The translations under genes and the position numbers were made by a program. 64,000 nucleotides of DNA, from the NCBI GenBank assembly GCA_050953405.1, contig JBMNMP010000003.1:310001-374000 (forward strand), read 5' to 3'. The notes beneath the pieces are model-generated. The model saw only the letters and a program-made list of their open reading frames with translations. It was not told where the DNA came from and ran no database searches. Position 1 is the first letter of the stretch; each line of letters starts with the position of its first letter. Positions 16,772 through 25,195 of the stretch are shown here, piece after piece. The DNA is from RUG100 sp050953405 (GTDB lineage Bacteria > Bacillota > Clostridia > Peptostreptococcales > Anaerovoracaceae).

Positions 16772-16785
16772 AGCAAATACCTCCT

Positions 16786-16920
16786 TTACATGACTTTCCA
16801 TTCATCTTTTGACTTCGGCTCTTTCGGCCAGATGTCTTTAGTAACAAGGCAAAATAAAAGAGCCCAGCCCAGCGGAATGCCGAGGCAGACTCCTGCGAGT
16901 AAAGCGATTATGCAGTTCAT
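16786..16920 (-). CDS. small single-pass membrane protein of the phage lysis region
   Basis: A 44-residue protein: one hydrophobic helix (IIALLAGVCLGIPLGWALLF) followed by a charged tail KDIWPKEPKSKDEWK. The ATG is preceded by AGGAGGAAAATATC. It sits between the tail-fibre gene and the holin, the usual place of small membrane accessory or XhlA-like proteins. Its function is unknown. Confidence 0.7.
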   Translation of the reverse strand: MNCIIALLAGVCLGIPLGWALLFCLVTKDIWPKEPKSKDEWKVM

Positions 16921-16932
16921 GATATTTTCCTC

Positions 16933-18453
16933 CTATAAAGCAGCTGTTGCAATATATGTTACATAAAGAATCATCTTTACCTTTGCCGCTGCGGTATGGT
17001 TGTTCCTTATCTGGAATTCTGCTGTACTTGAATCCTTGATCTTTGCTGCAAGAACAGAACAGTATGCCACATTCGCACCACTCGATGATGCATTGTCAAG
17101 GTCGAACCCTCTGATCGCAATTGGGGTATATCCGGATTTTGCAATCGAGAATGTGAACGATGACGTGCTTGATTTTGCTATGCTCTTATTATCAGCAGAA
17201 AGTGTAGCAGTAACAAAGAGCGCATTTGATCCAGACATATATTTTCCAGATGGCGCAAAACTCCCATTGGCATTGAACTTAAAAAATGCGTCCTGAGTAT
17301 TGGTTTCGGATTCATAGTTCTCGTTTGTCACATAGCTCAACCATACGTTCTCACCATATGTGGCCATTGCCCAATCACCAAATTGGGTCAGAGTATCGAA
17401 AAAAGGATGCATCCCAGTATCAAGTATTTTTCTGATTTTACGGAGTGCTGCATAATCTCTCTGATATACCCAAGAGCAATTTGTTGGATGACCGGCAATT
17501 TCAACACAGCCATTCTCATCAATCGTGACGAGACGAACATTTGACGTTACAGAGGGGAAAGCGATATAAGTGTCTGTCCCATCATAAAACTGCACCTTGA
17601 AGTCATATGCGTCATCTCCGACAGCTTCTATAGAAAGAGTGTCGGTTCCAGAATTTCCGGAAAGCGTTTTTGAAGCTGAAGGCTCAGAAGGATACGTGGA
17701 GTCTGAGGCTGGTTTCATATATATTGTCATAGTTCTCTCTGATGTCGATGCCCCAGTAAGCCATGTGAGAGCTATGGTCACATCTTCACCATCTTCGTCT
17801 TCTTGGCCACCACTTGTCCTTGTTGCTGTCACTCTAAAAGTGACACTGGATGCACTTCTTGACCATGTCCCAGCATGCTGGGCTGGAGTCAAAGCACGAA
17901 ATGCAGCATCACTGTTCACGATAAGACTTCCGGTTTGATTCCTTGCGCTTGGGAAATCATATCCAACAAATCCAAGTCCCTGAGACTCTGTTAGGGCTGA
18001 GGTGCTAAATAAAGAGCCAAAGGTAACGGTTGCTAATAGAGGGCATCCGGAAAACATTATGCCCATATCAGTTACCTTAGTTGTGTTAAATGGGGATAGG
18101 TTGAGCGTGGTAAGCGATGCACAACCAAAGAACATGCCACTCATATCTGTAACGTTGCTCGTGTTGAACGTTCCTTGGAATGTCAGGCTTTTCATGTTTG
18201 AACAGCCATAGAACATATTTGAAGTAACATAGTCATCAATATATCCTCCCATAAGAGCTTCCTGTTTTCCAACAACGACTCCTGTTGCAATTGTACAGGC
18301 AGTGATATCTTTTACATGATCTCCCCAAGGCCATCCGCAGTTCATGATTCCGGTTAACCAAGGTGCGTGAAGAGTTCCTGCCCCGATTGTCAGAACACCT
18401 GAGTCTGAAATTGTCCACGAACAGGTTCCACAAGTTCCACTTGCAATAGCCAT
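16933..18453 (-). CDS. phage tail/receptor-binding protein with DUF285 (BspA-like) repeats
   Basis: A 506-residue protein. The N-terminal part (about 60-165) carries BspA-type DUF285 repeats with the signature VTDMSGMFFGCASL and VTDMGIMFSGCPLL, each about 23 residues. The middle is beta-rich and threonine/serine-rich. The C-terminal third (QFGDWAMATYGENVW onward) looks like a phage fibre head. Its location between structural genes and the lysis module points to host recognition. DUF285 repeats are usually found on bacterial surface proteins, so capture from a host gene is possible. Confidence 0.7.
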   Translation of the reverse strand: MAIASGTCGTCSWTISDSGVLTIGAGTLHAPWLTGIMNCGWPWGDHVKDITACTIATGVVVGKQEALMGGYIDDYVTSNMFYGCSNMKSLTFQGTFNTSNVTDMSGMFFGCASLTTLNLSPFNTTKVTDMGIMFSGCPLLATVTFGSLFSTSALTESQGLGFVGYDFPSARNQTGSLIVNSDAAFRALTPAQHAGTWSRSASSVTFRVTATRTSGGQEDEDGEDVTIALTWLTGASTSERTMTIYMKPASDSTYPSEPSASKTLSGNSGTDTLSIEAVGDDAYDFKVQFYDGTDTYIAFPSVTSNVRLVTIDENGCVEIAGHPTNCSWVYQRDYAALRKIRKILDTGMHPFFDTLTQFGDWAMATYGENVWLSYVTNENYESETNTQDAFFKFNANGSFAPSGKYMSGSNALFVTATLSADNKSIAKSSTSSFTFSIAKSGYTPIAIRGFDLDNASSSGANVAYCSVLAAKIKDSSTAEFQIRNNHTAAAKVKMILYVTYIATAAL

Positions 18454-19149
18454 TTATTTTCTCCTTCCTATGACGAGTTTCCCGTCACCCGCAACTCTTA
18501 CGGAATAGCCGCCTAAATAGTAGGAGCCATTCACTTCAATGTTTTCAGATAGGATCTTGCCCGGCATCAGATAGGTATAGACTGTGCTCCCATAAGCAAA
18601 CACAGTCTCATCTGAATTAATCCGCTGATGCCATCCTTCGGGTTGTCCGATAACAACGTTTTCGCCGAAACTGGCCAAAATATCGCAGCCTCTTCTGATA
18701 TCCACAGAGTCATTGTCGATCAATACATTTCTGCCTGAAGGATTAGAGGGGGTCTGCTGTGACCCACTCCTCATATCCGCGACCATGATTCCGGTTGAGT
18801 CTGCTGACATGAAATTCGTCGCGGTTTTCTTTGCATTCTGCGCTTCGTTATATGCCTGCTTCGCCGCCTCATAGGAAGATGCCTTTGACACCGCTGACCA
18901 GCTGACCTCGCCGTCAGTGAAAGAGGTGAGGTCGCAGGTATACAGGCTATTTGTCGAGGTTCCATCATAAGCAGGCTCTGAGATACTCCATCCGGAAGGA
19001 ATGGTCTGGTTATTCACATAGGCTTTTCCCTGCGCATCAGTCGGCTGCGAGGGAGTAGAGGAGGATGAGGAAATGCGGTAAAAGCGCCATGTGGCATTGA
19101 CGTCACGCTCCTTGATGATCGTGATCGTTTCTCTTGCTTTGATCGCCAT
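18454..19149 (-). CDS. phage tail structural protein, unknown
   Basis: A 231-residue protein starting MAIKARETITI, the same opening as the next gene upstream (MAIKSSDQITV), which suggests related attachment domains. The C-terminal part (about 130-231) is beta-rich (NVLIDNDSVDIRRG, SVRVAGDGKLVIG), as in baseplate or fibre proteins. It directly abuts the DUF285 fibre gene, with no gap. Confidence 0.65.
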   Translation of the reverse strand: MAIKARETITIIKERDVNATWRFYRISSSSSTPSQPTDAQGKAYVNNQTIPSGWSISEPAYDGTSTNSLYTCDLTSFTDGEVSWSAVSKASSYEAAKQAYNEAQNAKKTATNFMSADSTGIMVADMRSGSQQTPSNPSGRNVLIDNDSVDIRRGCDILASFGENVVIGQPEGWHQRINSDETVFAYGSTVYTYLMPGKILSENIEVNGSYYLGGYSVRVAGDGKLVIGRRK

Positions 19150-19151
19150 GC

Positions 19152-20210
19152 TTATCCCTCCAATCTTGCCTCATACACCGCCTTGCTCGATACATCTGAT
19201 GCATTAACCGTCAGTGTCGCTCCGGTTCCAACAGCGGAGCTGCCGCCATCCTTGTACCACTTGATCGTGCCAAGGGCAGTAAGTGCACTCCCGGTCACTT
19301 CTGCACCGGCCTTATACACGTGTGCTGTCAGGATCGTGCTCCCGGAGTTGTTCTTGAAGATGTTACCGTTGCTGGCTGTGATGGAGATCAAGATCGCATC
19401 AACGCCGGGATTGCCCTGTGCTCCCGTTGTTCCGTGAGCCGCTACAGAGTAGCTGATAGAATCGGAACCCGATGTGTATTTGATCGTTGTCTTCGTCCAG
19501 AGATACTGTCCCTGTGCAGTTGTTGCCACAGGCGACGTGCTCCAAGTGCCGGTCGGTGCAGAGGTTCCGGAGGTGCCCACCTGATATTCCACGACGGTGG
19601 ATGAGATACCGCGCCCGGTTGCACCTTGTCCACCGGTGGAGCCGTGGGCTGCGACCGAGTAGCTGACAGAATCAGAGCCGGACGTGTAGTGGATCGTTGT
19701 TCTTGTCCAAAGGAATTGTCCCTGTGCAGTCGTGGCAACGGGGGAGCTGCTCCATGTGCCTGTCGGAACAGTGGTGCCTGACGATCCGACCTGATATTCA
19801 ATTGTTGTAGAAGATATCCCTCGTCCTGTAGCTCCGGTCTCTCCGGTTGCTCCTGTCTTTGCAATAGCAAAGGAGAAGACCTTGTTGATCGTGACAGAGC
19901 CATCCAGCACAACCGGAATCGTCACGACGCCGCCAGATGCTACGCTTGTGGATACTGTAATCGTGAGCGTCTTTGTGTTTGCATTCCAGCTGGTCGTTAC
20001 ACCGGAAGGCTTGGTGATCTGGGAGTTATCGACGGAGATGGTCGGCTCCTCATCACCGCGCAGCGCTTGAATGACTGTGGTGGTGCTCTGCTGGGTCGCA
20101 ATTTTTCCGTCCTTGTCTCCGGCAAAAGTGAATGAGTCATTTGTCAGGTTGACGGAATAGCCATCGGTAAGGTCGACGACTGTGATTTGATCTGAAGATT
20201 TGATTGCCAT
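19152..20210 (-). CDS. phage tail protein with collagen-like triplets and a duplicated 68-residue module
   Basis: A 352-residue protein. After an N-terminal domain (about 1-118) comes a short collagen-like linker GATGETGATGRG, then two copies of a module of about 68 residues (each with ISST, EYQVG, SPVATTAQGQ, YTSGSDS and YSVAAHG), then another Gly-rich linker and a C-terminal Ig-like domain (NGNIFKNNSGSTILTAHVYK). The C-terminal domain resembles part of the next upstream tail gene (GTVFKNNSVNTVLSVAVY). Likely a baseplate or fibre component. Confidence 0.7.
   Translation of the reverse strand: MAIKSSDQITVVDLTDGYSVNLTNDSFTFAGDKDGKIATQQSTTTVIQALRGDEEPTISVDNSQITKPSGVTTSWNANTKTLTITVSTSVASGGVVTIPVVLDGSVTINKVFSFAIAKTGATGETGATGRGISSTTIEYQVGSSGTTVPTGTWSSSPVATTAQGQFLWTRTTIHYTSGSDSVSYSVAAHGSTGGQGATGRGISSTVVEYQVGTSGTSAPTGTWSTSPVATTAQGQYLWTKTTIKYTSGSDSISYSVAAHGTTGAQGNPGVDAILISITASNGNIFKNNSGSTILTAHVYKAGAEVTGSALTALGTIKWYKDGGSSAVGTGATLTVNASDVSSKAVYEARLEG
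19434..19838 (-). repeat. two tandem copies of a module of about 200 bp in a tail gene
   Basis: Approximate copies at 19636-19838 and 19434-19628 encode near-identical peptides differing at scattered positions, mostly conservative. The boundaries are approximate. Confidence 0.7.
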
Positions 20211-20221
20211 TATGCTTCCTC

Positions 20222-21465
20222 CTAATCCGTGATTAATTCACACATGAATGTTACTTTGGTATCGACTTCCTCCGGCGTCAGCGTCAGGGTGAAGCCGTCA
20301 TTTGACAGCTTATGATCACTGTCAACGATAATGAAAAAGCTGTCATCGCCGAGCCTCTGCCAGTACCACTGAAGGTGAGCAGAAGCTCCAAATGTATTCC
20401 TTAGATCAGTAATGTTTGTGATCCGCTGGCCACCGATATATACAGCTACCGACAGCACCGTGTTTACAGAGTTATTCTTAAAGACCGTACCCCGGGAAGA
20501 GTCGATCCGGAGCACGGCTGCATCAATTCCATCTTTCAGCGAAACAGTCTGATCTCCAACTGTGATCTCGGCACCGGAATCTGTCTGTCTTGTATGGATA
20601 TCCAATGTTGTCAGAAGATCTGACAGCTTCTTGTTCTGTCCGAGGGTGACCTTGCTGCCGCCAATATTGATCGCATCCGGGATTCCATCATTGTTGCTGT
20701 CATAGAAAATGATGTAGGCATCCTCGCCGCCGATATATTGTGGCCGGGTGGATGAAAACTGGATCGATTCACCGAAGGTTGCCACCAGATTCCCTTGCGC
20801 GTCATAGACCTTCATGCCGTCAGCTGCGAGCAGGATCTTGTAGCTCTGGTTATCGTTGGTCACCCACAGTCCGGCATTCGTCAGCGCCAGATGGCTCGCC
20901 ACATAGTTTGATACGGCCTCGTCCACAGAGGTCAGCTCATAGTAGCCCTGATCGGAGGGATTTCCTTGTGGGCTTACCACGACATTGTAGCTGTCGCCTT
21001 GCCTTGTGAAGTAATATTTGCCGGGCACAACCTCAAGATCATCTGTAGGTGCGTAGCTTCCATGCTCGGATATCCACGTCAGGGTGCCGACCACATCCTC
21101 CACAATCGAAAGCTGAGAGAGGGCACCGTTTGCTGCTCTGTTTGCCGTCCTTGCTGAACTGGCCGCGTCCTCTGCGGCTTCTTCCGCTTCCACAGCTTTT
21201 TCATGTGCCTGCTGTGCTGAGGCAGATGCTTCTTCGGCTTTATCGTGTGCTCGCTTGGCAGAGCTTTCCGCGCTGTCTGCAGCTTCCTTGGCACGCTCGG
21301 CTTCCTTCTCGGATGCTTCTGCGATTTTCACAGCCTCGAAAGCCTTATCCCTCGCCTTATAAGCCTCCGTGTTATCAGTCGGTGGGGAGGAGGCGTTGCC
21401 GGTAAGCCAAGCTCTGCCGCCGCTCACCCTGACCTGCACCATATCACCGGGATTGGAGTTGCTCC
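20222..21465 (-). pseudogene. phage baseplate/tail protein, 5' end missing
   Basis: About 410 residues of a tail protein remain. It begins abruptly near 21465, with NSNPGDMVQVRVSGGR as the first plausible phage sequence. The reading frame continues upstream to 21598 only by chance, antisense to a LysR gene. Visible parts are an Ala/Glu-rich coiled coil (about 21100-21330, AEASEKEAERAKEAADSAES), a beta region with NDNQSYKILLAADGMKVYD, and a C-terminal domain similar to the downstream tail gene. The missing N-terminus and all upstream head/tail genes point to a deletion or rearrangement here. Confidence 0.75.
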
Positions 21466-22130
21466 CGTTTGCAGAGGATTTATGTAGAGAATTTGATAAA
21501 CTCCAGATGAAAGTCGATGATATGAATGGAATCCTATCGGGGATCCTTCGGATCGGAACCATTTCAAGTGTGGCAACACATTGGATACCTAATATCATAA
21601 AAGAGTTTGAGAAAAAGTATCCGAATATTGAATATGAATTGCTTTTGGGAGATTATGAAGAAATTGAGGATTGGATCGCATCAGGAAGAGTTGATTTTGG
21701 ATTTTTAAGGCTGCCTGCCGGAAAAAATTTTGAAACAATAGAATTATTAAAAGATGAACAGATGGTAGTGCTTCCAAAGAATCATCCGTTAGCGTGTAAA
21801 GATACATTTCCGGTTTCGGCTTTAAATGATTATCCGTTTATTATGCTTGAGAAAAGTGTAAAGGCAGAGATTACTGATATTTTTATTAAAAACCATCTTA
21901 CACCACGACCAAAGTATACGACTTTCGATGACTATGCGGTCATGTCTATGGTGGAAAAGGGATTAGGGATCGGGATTCTTCCCAGGCTGATTCTTCAAAG
22001 ACAGGCCTTTGATATCGAGGCAAAATCCCTCGATGTACCTGCATTCAGGATGATAGGTGTGGCTATGAAACATAAAAGCCAGCTGTCACTCGCGGCCAGG
22101 AGATTCTTAGACTATCTGGAATACAGATAG
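21450..22130 (+). pseudogene. LysR-type transcriptional regulator, HTH missing
   Basis: About 225 residues covering the linker helix and the LysR substrate-binding domain: ELLPFAEDLCREFDKLQMKV is the typical LTTR linker, then GILRIGTISSVATHWIPNII and GRVDFGFLRLP begin the effector domain, with KGLGIGILPRL near the end. The DNA-binding HTH (about 65 residues) is absent; upstream sequence is phage tail DNA. No start codon with a ribosome site precedes it. Before truncation it probably regulated the transporter and radical SAM genes beside it (inference from position). Confidence 0.85.
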
Positions 22131-22159
22131 AAAGAGAAAGATCGACTTGGATACTGTGC

Positions 22160-23590
22160 TCAGCCTTTCTTAGTTTCGGCAAGTTTGATCTGAATCTCTT
22201 CCATTCCTTTTTTATCCAGGGTGTAATGATGCATGCAGATCAGATTGATGATCCAGCTGATAAAGGGCATTCCGCAAAAAGCAATAATACCGACCCAGAA
22301 CAGTTGCGGTGAACCGGGCGTATTGACTGTCGGATATGCTTCTTTAAACCCGATTGCAATGACAAGAGCGGCGACGACAACTCCGTTGAGTGACGCCATG
22401 ATTTTATCCATGAAACTGAATATTGATCCTATCATCGTTGGAATGTATTTTCCGCTTCGGAGCAGTTCGTCATCTGAACAGTCCGCACACATCGGCAATG
22501 CAATGCTGTTCAGCACGCTCATAAAGCCGCCGCGTACAGCAATTCCTGCTGTCAGTACAATTGTGAATACACCCCAGGTACTAAAGCTGAGCGTGGTTGG
22601 ATCAAATATAATAAACGAGATAAAGATGACGAAATTGGCTATTATTGCTCCATATGTTCCAATGAGAAATGCTTTTTTCTGACCGATCTTCCGTGCCATT
22701 CCGATAACGATCATTGCAATTATCAGACTGGGCATGAAAACGTACATGCTCATCTTCCCGGAAAGCTCATAATTGCCGCAGATTATTCCATAAACAATCA
22801 CGACAACGGTTGCGTTTGTGGTAACGGAAGAAAACAGTTCATCCGTTCCGGCAGAAATAACAAGACTGCGAACATTGCGGTTATGCCTGAGAACGTCCAG
22901 AAAGTCACTCCAGTTGATTTTTGGCTGTGCCAGGCGTACATTACCATAGAATTCCGGCCTGTCTTTGGACCAGATTCCAATCACCGCCAGAACTGTACAC
23001 ACTAGCGAAAGTGCACATGTAATCAGGAAGAACTCCCCGAACATGGAGTGATTGAAGTCTCCGTGTTTTGGAATTAAATAGTTGCTGACCAACATGGCGA
23101 TTCCGACATAGAGCAGAATGTTGATAACCATATCGAACATCGACAGGATCGGTCTTTGTTTCGGATCATTTGTCAACACGGTCTGCGCTGCGCGGGTAAT
23201 GCAATACTGAAAAGTATAGCCAAAGACATATAAAACGTAGCAACTAGTAAAGGCAGCCGCTCTAAAAGCGGGCAAACTTCCTGCAAAATACAGCAGCACC
23301 ATAGCGCCGATCATGATCATATTGCCCAGCACCATGAAGGGACGAAACTTTCCAAAGCGCCCCTGTGTCTTATCCACAAACCAGGCAGCGATAGGATCTG
23401 TACATGCATCCAGGATGTTCATTGCCAGAATAATTCCAGACGTAAGCGCAACTCCCAATCCCAGTACGCCTGCTGCATAATACGAAATATAGCTGAGCAG
23501 CATCCAGTAAAGATTAACAGCTGCGTTATTCAACGAAAAGAATCCTATTTGCCATACATGAGCCCGGTTATATTCAATCTCTTCAGTCAT
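22160..23590 (-). CDS. GPH-family (MelB-like) sodium-coupled sugar/organic solute symporter
   Basis: A 476-residue membrane protein with about 12 helices. Family signatures are LDACTDPIAAWFVDKTQGRF (helix II and loop) and GKFRPFMVLG. The GPH family imports glycosides, pentosides and hexuronides with Na+ or H+; some gut members carry steroids or other small molecules. It is divergent from the radical SAM gene, sharing a 148-base regulatory gap, and convergent with the LysR remnant. This suggests a former substrate-specific cluster. Confidence 0.88.
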   Translation of the reverse strand: MTEEIEYNRAHVWQIGFFSLNNAAVNLYWMLLSYISYYAAGVLGLGVALTSGIILAMNILDACTDPIAAWFVDKTQGRFGKFRPFMVLGNMIMIGAMVLLYFAGSLPAFRAAAFTSCYVLYVFGYTFQYCITRAAQTVLTNDPKQRPILSMFDMVINILLYVGIAMLVSNYLIPKHGDFNHSMFGEFFLITCALSLVCTVLAVIGIWSKDRPEFYGNVRLAQPKINWSDFLDVLRHNRNVRSLVISAGTDELFSSVTTNATVVVIVYGIICGNYELSGKMSMYVFMPSLIIAMIVIGMARKIGQKKAFLIGTYGAIIANFVIFISFIIFDPTTLSFSTWGVFTIVLTAGIAVRGGFMSVLNSIALPMCADCSDDELLRSGKYIPTMIGSIFSFMDKIMASLNGVVVAALVIAIGFKEAYPTVNTPGSPQLFWVGIIAFCGMPFISWIINLICMHHYTLDKKGMEEIQIKLAETKKG

Positions 23591-23738
23591 TCATTTCTCC
23601 TTTTGACACCATGACAAAACTATTACCAAATTTGTGAGTCCACCTTTTATTTTACATGATATAATGAAATAAAAAATCCTGCAATCCCTTACATCTCATT
23701 GCTTGGACTAAAATGTAACAGTTTCATGAAAGGACGCT

Positions 23739-24947
23739 ATGAAATACAAACTTAACAATCAGGAACTGGATTCTGTAGAACTTAAATGTCTGGTCGTCAG
23801 TCAAGGCCTGAAGGTCGGCAGGGAAGTGTATAAACGCGGCAGAAAAGACTGGGCAATGAGTCCCAATGCGCTTTGTTGTGACAGCTTCCTTCTGCCGGAT
23901 GATACTGTTGTCATGGCGACAGATCTGGGAATGCATCTTTCTACAGTTTCATCCATGTTCTCGTGGGATAATATCAAACTGCTGAAATATATGAACAGTA
24001 TGAAAACAGATTTCTCCCTTGAGATTCGAGACCGGCAGCCGGTCCTCTGCTATAAAAAAGAAGTGGTTACTCCGGTAAAAATGCTTCCACATACTGACTT
24101 CTATGACCAAAGATGCAAGAGCGGAACACCGTTCATGGGGAACAGTGTTCTTCTCGGAGACGATTGGGTCGCCTTTCAATGCCTCTGGCCCTGCGACTTT
24201 GCCAGAGCAGGAAAACCTTGTCAATTCTGCTATTCGGGCGGGCAATATGCTGCCTTGGCACGCAGAAATAAGCCGATGCCGAAAGTCCCCTCTCCTGCCG
24301 ATGTTGCCGAAATCATAAATTGGACAATCAACAGAAATGAAGCAAACAGCATTCAGATCACCGGCGGTTCAACTTTCGATCCTGTTGTTGAAGAGCGCTA
24401 CATCACTGCTTATCTTGATGCTATCAATGCTGATGTCGGTCGTCAGCGTATCTCAGGAGAAATCGTTCTCTACATTACACCTCCATCAGACCATAGTGTG
24501 ATCGACAGATATTTTGATCTTGGTGTTGATTCCATTACCTGCAGCATTGAAGTCTGGGATGATGCACTTGCCGAAGAAATAACTCCGGGCAAACGTCTTT
24601 TTACAACCAAAGAACGTCACCTTGATGCATTGGAATACATTGCTGGGAAATATGGCCCCAACAAAGCCTTCTGTAATTTCATCATAGGCCTCGAACCCCT
24701 GGAGAGTCTGGCTGCAGGCGTCAATTTTATGGCATCACGTGGTATTGTACCCAACGCTTCAGTCTGGATGCCGATGGGAAAGCCTGTCCGCGGAACCATG
24801 ACCCCTCCCGGACTTGATTTCTTCCGTGCCTGCAAGGGACTCTTTGCGGAAGCTTATTACAAATATGATTTAATTCCTGCAGGTCTGTGCGGCGTTAATA
24901 CATGTGTTGAACGTGACATCTGGAGATATATACATCCTGAGAAGTGA
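23739..24947 (+). CDS. radical SAM protein with CX8CX2C cluster motif
   Basis: A 402-residue protein. The probable [4Fe-4S] ligands are Cys152, Cys161 and Cys164 (PCDFARAGKPCQFCYSGG), with spacing CX8CX2C instead of the classic CX3CX2C. Other radical SAM landmarks follow: a GGE-like ITGGSTFDP, ISGEIVLYITPP and the strand TCSIEVWDD. Extra cysteines lie at 46-47 and near the C-terminus (GLCGVNTCVE). No SPASM or B12 domain is visible. The reaction is unknown; linkage with the divergent GPH transporter suggests conversion of an imported compound. The start follows GAAAGGACGCT. Confidence 0.8.
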   Translation: MKYKLNNQELDSVELKCLVVSQGLKVGREVYKRGRKDWAMSPNALCCDSFLLPDDTVVMATDLGMHLSTVSSMFSWDNIKLLKYMNSMKTDFSLEIRDRQPVLCYKKEVVTPVKMLPHTDFYDQRCKSGTPFMGNSVLLGDDWVAFQCLWPCDFARAGKPCQFCYSGGQYAALARRNKPMPKVPSPADVAEIINWTINRNEANSIQITGGSTFDPVVEERYITAYLDAINADVGRQRISGEIVLYITPPSDHSVIDRYFDLGVDSITCSIEVWDDALAEEITPGKRLFTTKERHLDALEYIAGKYGPNKAFCNFIIGLEPLESLAAGVNFMASRGIVPNASVWMPMGKPVRGTMTPPGLDFFRACKGLFAEAYYKYDLIPAGLCGVNTCVERDIWRYIHPEK

Positions 24948-24984
24948 TCAATACGTCTTCAATCATGCTCGTATAGCGTCTTAA

Positions 24985-25182
24985 TCATATTTCATTACGG
25001 AATACATCGTTTACGGCGTCAATTCTGACGCCGAAGTTGTTGTTCAAACAACAGCCACGATAAAGACAGGATGATATAATTACAAAGTTGAAAGCGGTGA
25101 TATCATCCGTGTTTCAAAAGGCGCATCTGATACAAGTGTAAAAGCAGAAGTTCAGTGCGGTCTAGAGGTTGTTTTTTTGTGA
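24985..25182 (+). pseudogene. coding remnant with an in-frame TGA
   Basis: The frame reads a protein-like stretch (ITEYIVYGVNSDAEVVVQ), stops at TGA 25072-25074, and resumes as YNYKVESGDIIRVSKGASD up to TGA 25180. There is no start codon or ribosome site. It resembles the tail of a beta-rich surface or carbohydrate-related protein. It overlaps the leader of the subtilase gene. Probably a decayed 3' fragment. Confidence 0.5.
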
Positions 25183-25195
25183 AAAGGTTTTTGTT

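Noticed and set aside
25072..25074. In-frame TGA as a selenocysteine codon
   Set aside because: The frame has no start codon or ribosome site and no SECIS-like hairpin; a pseudogene explains it better.
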